The position numbers and the translations under genes are program-made. Shown one piece after another: positions 58,110 through 64,000 of a stretch of DNA of 64,000 nucleotides. The stretch is from positions 24,186,875 to 24,250,874 of the forward strand of contig CM070623.1 in NCBI GenBank assembly GCA_036346255.1. Direction: 5' to 3'. Under the pieces are notes generated by a model. That model saw only the letters and a list, made by a program, of their open reading frames with translations. It did not search any database and had not been told where the DNA came from. Source of the stretch: Ampelocalamus luodianensis. Its lineage: Eukaryota; Streptophyta; Magnoliopsida; Poales; Poaceae. Positions within the stretch are counted from its first letter, which is position 1. Each line of letters starts with the position of its first letter.

Positions 58110-60407
58110 TGTAACACCCCAACTCAGAACGAGCCCGGAATGCTACCAAAACTAAATACAACTAGAGCAAATTTACAAATTTTCATGAGTCTCCCTTGTA
58201 TAATCAATGAAAATAATTTTCTAACGAATAAACATAATATTTAACAAGAATTTCATTAACCAAATCACTCCTGCATAAGGGATAATCATATGAATGTAAT
58301 CACATAACACCATTCTCACATCCTTACATTATTTCATCAATCATAATCATAAAATAACCATGGGTATTTCTCAGCAGTCTATTTATTCTTATGTGATGCT
58401 AAAATAACAATTGCATTAATTTTGTGAAGTGGTGCGTGCTTTCCAACCATCTACTCCCGCCCATGCATGACGCCTTTACTGAAGTAACTAAATCAAAACA
58501 AAGCAAGGGTGAGTCATAGGACTCAAAGAAGTATCATCAAGGTTACATAATCATAAAGACATGACAAAGATAAACAACTTAATCAACTTCAATCATGGCA
58601 TTACAAATACTAGTAATTTAATGATAATGATATGCACTCTTTGTTCTTTATCTCTTTATGCATTTTACCGTAATGCGGGTATTCATCCGTCGATGAGTAC
58701 CCTTGCTCGTGCCTTTGGCACAGGGACCAAGAGCCTATACATCACATGCATAGGACCTTTGCCCGTCATCACAATGACGGGACCTCAGATATATTGCCCA
58801 CATTCCATGAATGCGGGGACCTCAAGCCTGTCACTACATATGACAGGACCTCAACATTGTATTCTTGGTCACCACGTGACCAAGTCTCAAATGCTCCAAC
58901 ATGCAAAGAACTACAACATCATATTTCCAATATCATACTCAATATGTAGACAGTGGTATAACCATTAGCATCATGAAGGAGCTTTAAACATAATCTCGCA
59001 AACATCATCACAACTAGAATCATCACCACAACACATTCACATGGCAATGATGAACAAAACACCTCCCAATCATGACATGCAACCAATACTACACATAAAC
59101 CCGAATACTTGCCTCAACCGCGAGAACGCGGACGCTGGTGGGTGCTGCCCTTGGGATCTCGCTGCCACCTGGACAAGAAGATAACCCCAAACTAAGAATA
59201 ACATACTGGACCAAAATCATACATCACATTACAATCGAAATCGCTAATCTTCTTATCACGTCTAGCTTTTCTAATTTCTAGCGATCGGTCACTGCGGACA
59301 GCAGACTTCAAAATTCATAACTTTCTTCTCAGGAGTCCAAATAGGACGATCTTGGACAATCTGAAAAGGTAATTGAAATGTCTAAATAAACTTAGTTGGG
59401 GAGACCTCTGATTCGGCCATCTACCAGACCTACCAATCTAATTAATCAGAGCAAACATTTCACGTCGGGTTTCTGGACAGCGACAAAGAAACTATCATAA
59501 CTTTCTCTACGTTCGTCCAAATTCAGTGATCTTTAGTTTTCCTGAAAGCTAAGAGGATTAGCCTCATTTTTCGTTATGGTGAGACCCTCTGAAACCCTCT
59601 AAATACGCGCTTCTATCAGGTTAACTAACCTAGCAAATCTGCTTCTCTCCAGAAACACAGAAGTACTAATAAATTCATAACTTTGGCTACCGAAGTCCAA
59701 ATGACTTGATTCTTGTCGGCAATGAAAGGTAACTACGATAGCTACAACTTCCTAGGAGACACCCAGACCCAAATCTGCCTCTAACTTAATCAAAACCGAC
59801 AAACTTCCTGCTGCAGAATAGCGACGAACTGGAATCCGAAAATTAGACAACTAGAAAACGACCTAAAACAAAGAACCACGGGTTACCCTTGCCAAACGAA
59901 GAGAGCACACAGCGGGATGAAGACCACCACGAACTGGCTGCGGATCCCTTCTTCTCCCTCTTCTTCCCTTCTCTTCTTCCCCTCCTTTCTCTTCTTTTCT
60001 CCTTCTTCTTCCTCCTTGGCCGGCTGCAAGGGAGCTCCTACTCCACCTTGGACAGCAGCAATGGTGGTGATGGGGGAGATGGGGAGGGCGCAAGGGAGGG
60101 TGGAAGGGGAGGTGGAGAGGGGGGAGGTGGGGAGAGGGGAGAGGGGCGGCCGGTTGCAAGTGGGAGGGAAAGGGGAGGAGGAGGGGAGCTAGGGTTTTGG
60201 GGAGGAGCCCCTGGCGGCCACTTAGGTGGGCCTTGGCCCAGCCCAAGTTGCCGCCAAAAGCTATTTCCCCCTCTAAAATCTGCAGCACCGACAATCAAAC
60301 CAATTAGTCCCTCCCGTCGTTCCGCTTGATTCTTCCCGTAAAATCGATCTCTCCAAATAAATTTATTCTTCCTCGATTCAAATCTTAACTCATTTTCGGA
60401 TATTACA
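58110..60407 (-). repeat. Middle (shared) LTR of family H
   Basis: 2,298 bp, near-identical to 50900-53218. It is followed on both sides by family H internal DNA. Hairpin array at 58674-58885, where one stem is perfect CCCGTCAT / ATGACGGG. G-rich run at 60065-60195. Confidence 0.88.
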
Positions 60408-60449
60408 TTCTACCCCTTAATGAGATTCGACCCGAATCTAAAATCCAAA

Positions 60450-61950
60450 CCGCACGAGATAAAATCGAGATTGGAAACTTAGCAACCGTGGTACGCACTG
60501 AGATGAACAAATCCGGATAAAGCTCACGCATGCGACTCCGCCTCCCAAGTGGCCTCCTTTACGTCTGCGACCAAAGCACCTTAACGTATTTCAAAGTTTT
60601 GTTCCTCAACGCTTTTTCGATCTTTCCGCACTCGCACCGGTTTAGACTCAAATGTCGATCCCGGTCAATGGTTAGGGTTCTAATGAAACATGATGCTCGA
60701 TCACGAAGGAACTTCCTCAACATAGACACATGAAAAAGCGTTATGCACTCCTCGCATAGCCTCTGGTAGGTCTAAGCGGTATGCCAACTTCCGATCCGAG
60801 CCAAGATCGTGAATGGCCCAACGTACTCGGGCAAAGCTTCCTTTGGTACCGAACCCGACAACACCTTTAGTGGGGACACTCTCAGAGCACCGATCTCCCA
60901 CTTCAAATTTCAAGTCTCTTCTCCTCACATCCGCATAACTCTTCATGCGCTTTGAGTCGCTAATAGATTCTGCCTCACCAAGGCCACTCGCTCAACCGTC
61001 TTTTGCACCGGTCCGTCCCAAAGCGCATTCTCACCCACGGCTTCCCGAAAGAGGTGACTGCACTTACGCCCGTATAAAACCTCAAACGAGCGGCTTTTAT
61101 GCTCGAATGATAGCTGTTATTGTACGCAAACTCTGCCAATGGCAATTGATCCTCCCAACTACCTTTCCAAGACAGGACACATGACCTCAACATGTCCTCC
61201 AGGGTTTGAATAGTGCGCTCTGACTGCCCATCTGTCTGAGGATGGAAAGCTGTACTCAGGCGGAGTTGTGTGCCCAAGGCACTCTGCAAACTCTCCCAAA
61301 ACTTGGATACGAACTTGGCATCCCTGTCAGAAATGATGGTCCTTGGCACTCCATGCAATCTCACAATCTCCCGCAAATAGATAGGAGCCAAATCACTAGC
61401 TGAATTAGTCGTGCGGATGGGAATAAAATGTGCAGATTTGCTGAATCGATCCACTATAACCCAAACTGCATCCTTACCTCGCGGTGAACGAGGCAACGCA
61501 ACAACAAAATCCATAGAAATATCATCCCATGGCCATTGGGGTACCTCCAAAGGCTGCAATAACCTGCAGACGTTTATGTTCACCTTCACCACGACAAACA
61601 CCACAAGAGGCTACATAATTGGCAATATCCACTTTCATTCTTTTCCACCGTAAATTTCGCTTCAAATCACGGTACATCTTCGTCTCTCGGATGAACAAAG
61701 ATACTGAGTGCGATGTGCCTCCTTTATGATGTCATCCTTAACTCCCGCTCGTGGCACACATAATCGTCCCTTGAATCGCAATGCTCCACACCCGCCCAAA
61801 CTAAAATCTCCTTCCTTGCCCAAATTCGACGCCTCTCGACTCTTTGCAATAACGGTCACTCTGTGCTTCCCGCACACGCCTGGAATGGCCGATTCTAAAA
61901 TCAATCGAATCTCGGCATGAGCCAACTCGCATAGCAATAAGATATCCCTA
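60450..61950 (-). pseudogene. Integrase and chromodomain region, family H unit 2
   Basis: A 209-codon open stretch (60975-61604) covers the integrase core: PWDDISMDFVVALPRSPRGK, VIVDRFSKSAHFIP, IISDRDAKFVSKFW, FHPQTDGQSERTIQTLEDML and FAYNNSYHSSIKA, with the Asp, Asp and Glu residues of the DDE triad in place. Upstream (61662-61937) is the linker with CVPRAGVKDDIIKEAH. Downstream is SYADVRRRDLKFEVGD (60930) and a chromodomain tail near 60530-60600. This is the best-preserved coding segment of the window, though frameshifts flank it. Confidence 0.82.
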
Positions 61951-61959
61951 TGCGGTCAA

Positions 61960-63130
61960 AATCCGCAACTAGACAATCCAATGTAGCGGTGTCGCCTTGC
62001 GACTAAGAGCATCACCACCACGTTGGCTTTGCCGGATGATATCGAATCGAGAGATCATAATCCTTGATCGCTCTAACCACCTTCTCGCCTTAGATTCGAG
62101 TCCCTCTGCGTAAAGATGTATTTCGTGCTTTGTGATCCGTAAAGACATCACAAGACTCACCATAGAGATAATGCCTCCAAAGCTTCAAGGCGAACACCAC
62201 CGCACCAATTCTAAATCATGTGTTGGGTAGTTACGCTCATGTTTCTTCAAATGCCTAGACGCATAAGCGTAACCTTGCCATCTTGCATGAGCACACAACC
62301 CAACTCGAGAAGCATCGGAATAGATCAGAATCGCTTCCCGGCCAGAATAGTGAGAACAGTGCGGTCCTAGCTTTTCCTTCAAAATAAGAAAATCTGCGTT
62401 CACAATCCTCATCCCACCGAAACTTCACATCTTTCGTGTGAGCTCGGACAACGGCCGCAATTATGGAGAAATCCCGCACAAAACGCCGATAATAGCTCGC
62501 CATACCAAGGAAGCTTCTCACTTCTTTGGCGTTAGTCGGCTTTCCCATTCTACCACTGTGGAGATTTTACTTGGATCAACGATATTCCTTATCATTGATA
62601 ACATGCCCCAAGAATCCCACCTCGGACATCCGAAACTCGCACTTTTAAGCTTGGCATAAAATCTATTTTCTCTTAACGTCTCCAACACCAACCTCGGATG
62701 ACGCCATCCTCAACTTCAGTCTTTGAATAGATCAAGATATCATCAATAAAGACGATTTACAAAATCATCCAAATACTCATGCAACATCCTGTTCATAGTC
62801 TCCATGAAAGCGGCGAGGAGCATTCGTTAGTCCAAAAGACATAACTTTAAATTCAAAGTGCCCATACCTTGTAGAGAACGCGTTTTCGATATCCTCTTCT
62901 TGGACAGAATCGATTATAGCCCGATGAAGGTCTATCTTTGAAAATACATGTGCCCCTCTCAAGCGATCAAATAAATCTTCAATACGGGTAAAGGGTATTT
63001 ATTCTTGATGGTCACCGTTGAGTGCATGTCGATACACATGCGCCAACTACCATCCTTCTTTTTGGTAAATAAGACCGGAGCTCCCACGGAGATATGCTAG
63101 GTCGAATAAGATCCTTCGCCTTAATTCATC
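61960..63130 (-). pseudogene. Reverse transcriptase and RNase H region, family H unit 2
   Basis: RT pieces: HVFSKIDLHRAI (62950), GHFEFKVMSFGLTNAP (62850), the FIDD active site around 62734-62755 and GMASYYRRFVRDFSIIA (62490). RNase H pieces: DASRVGL (near 62310) and YASRHLKKHERNYPTHDLE (62230). Compared with unit 1, CAG and CTG sites read CG here (GATGATATCG against GATGATACTG), the reverse of the integrase region, where unit 1 is the damaged copy. Confidence 0.78.
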
Positions 63131-63299
63131 CAATTGCTTCTTTAGTTCCTCCCGAAAGGACGTGCGACGGTAGGGGGTCATAGAAACCGGTGGCACCGCA
63201 CTAAATCAGTTCGAACTCCACCGGGCGTGGTGGGGGCATCCTCGCAACTCTGCTGAAAACATCTAAGAATTCTCGAACCACCTAATTAATGCAGAGTCA

Positions 63300-64000
63300 A
63301 AGAGGAACTCGACTTTCCCACCGAGACAAAGAAACCCACTCTTCGCGCTCGTCTACCAGGATCTGAGACTAGCCAAGACGCAAAGAGAGTAAGAGGGCAC
63401 TCCACAAATACTACCTCCCCGCCTGAAGGTGCACGCAAGGTTCTTGTCTTCCGAAAATCGAGATATAACCGCTCGATAGCTATGCAACCACCCATACCTG
63501 AATAACATCAAACGGCTCCATCTTCATGACCATTAGATTAGCAATAAATTCTTCCCCATCCAAGGAGATCACACAACCAGGACATACCGTGGAGCTAGAA
63601 AGGATTCCCCCAGGAGAGTTAACTAAAACTGACTGAGCTATAGACTGCAAACTCAACTTGGCCCTGCTAGCAAACTCTAACGATACAAAAGAGAAAGTAG
63701 CTCCAGAATCAAAAAGTACAAATGCCTCCACTGAGTCCACTAGGAGCGTACCTGTCACCACATCGGGACGACCCGCCGACTCTGCCGTCGGCATGGCATA
63801 AGAAACTGCTGCTGGGGCGGAAGGAGCCCCAACACCAGTATGGGGCGCGGCAGAGGAGGTCTTTGAAGGCGCCATGGCTGAAACGGTGCCGCAGGGACCG
63901 GTGGCCAAAAGTACCCTGGCGGTGGAATACCCCCAGGATAAGGAAGGTAAGGCTGCGGCTGAGCCCAGGACTGAGTAGGAGTGGCCGCTAACATCTGCAC
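63300..64000 (-). pseudogene. Protease and end of gag, family H unit 2 (cut by window end)
   Basis: An open stretch from 63908 to 63480 covers YAMPTAESAGRPDVVTGTLL, LFDSGATFSFVSLEFA (catalytic DSGA intact, 63670-63720) and the linker MKMEPFDVI. Beyond it a proline-rich gag end (TQSWAQPQPYLPYPGG) reaches position 64000. The rest of gag, the leader and the 5' LTR are outside the window. Confidence 0.78.

Larger units (their letters stand above)
50900..64000 (-). mobile_element. Family H chromodomain gypsy elements sharing one LTR (LTR-internal-LTR-internal)
   Basis: Order in plus coordinates: LTR 50900-53218, internal 53219-58109, LTR 58110-60407, internal 60408 to beyond 64000. Both internal regions are minus-strand gypsy with the same gene order, and each meets the LTR at the same base (GGATATTACA then TTCTACCC). 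The middle LTR therefore serves as 5' LTR for one unit and 3' LTR for the next, a structure produced by unequal recombination. The left flank is AGGGG at 50895-50899; the right end is outside the window. The pol type (chromodomain, Tekay/Del-like) is judged from sequence wording. Confidence 0.85.

Overview
This 64 kb window comes from a plant nuclear genome, almost certainly a grass (Poaceae). The evidence is very long LTR retrotransposons nested in one another, chromodomain-type Ty3/gypsy polyproteins, a CACTA transposon end, and an F-box gene of the family expanded in grasses. There is no bacterial-style gene organisation, and I found no tRNA or rRNA gene and no CRISPR array. Nearly every base can be assigned to a transposable element, and no intact host gene is visible.

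Left nest (1-21572). A minus-strand F-box gene is cut in its second exon. Its C-terminal part lies at 1-144 and its N-terminal part at 21568-22282. The 21.4 kb between them is a minus-strand solo LTR (family A, about 4.9 kb when insertions are removed). That solo LTR holds two younger insertions. One is a complete non-autonomous element at 364-12561, with LTRs of 5.5 and 5.1 kb around only 1.5 kb of internal DNA. The other is a 4.3 kb solo LTR of family B at 16649-20946. Target-site duplications (TSDs) mark each layer.

CACTA region (22283-23924). Two direct copies of a subterminal repeat array each sit upstream of a decayed minus-strand gene, and a CACTA terminus ends at 23924.

Middle nest (23936-34346). 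A minus-strand family B solo LTR (TSD GAAAC) contains a solo LTR of family C (24732-25626, TSD ACGTT). It also contains a truncated family A LTR, which itself carries a family H solo LTR (29548-31671, TSD ACACG).

Right nest (34565-50634). A minus-strand solo LTR of a further family, D (TSD ACGAC), contains a plus-strand family A solo LTR (37487-49973). That in turn contains a complete minus-strand gypsy element of family C (38562-46080, TSD CCTAG) with decayed gag, protease, RT, RNase H and integrase.

Right end (50900-64000). A minus-strand chromodomain gypsy element of family H is arranged LTR-internal-LTR-internal, with one middle LTR shared by two internal regions. The second internal region runs off the window.

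The autonomous-type elements (C and H) carry the retrotransposition enzymes. Family A is a deletion derivative that keeps only zinc knuckles, a mutated protease start and the last codons of pol, so it would depend on enzymes from a relative. Most elements have collapsed to solo LTRs. Comparing repeat copies shows a patchy, sequence-specific signature in which CAG or CTG in one copy reads CG in another. This looks more like a base-calling or polishing artefact at CHG-methylated sites than evolution, so many frameshifts reported here may not be real.
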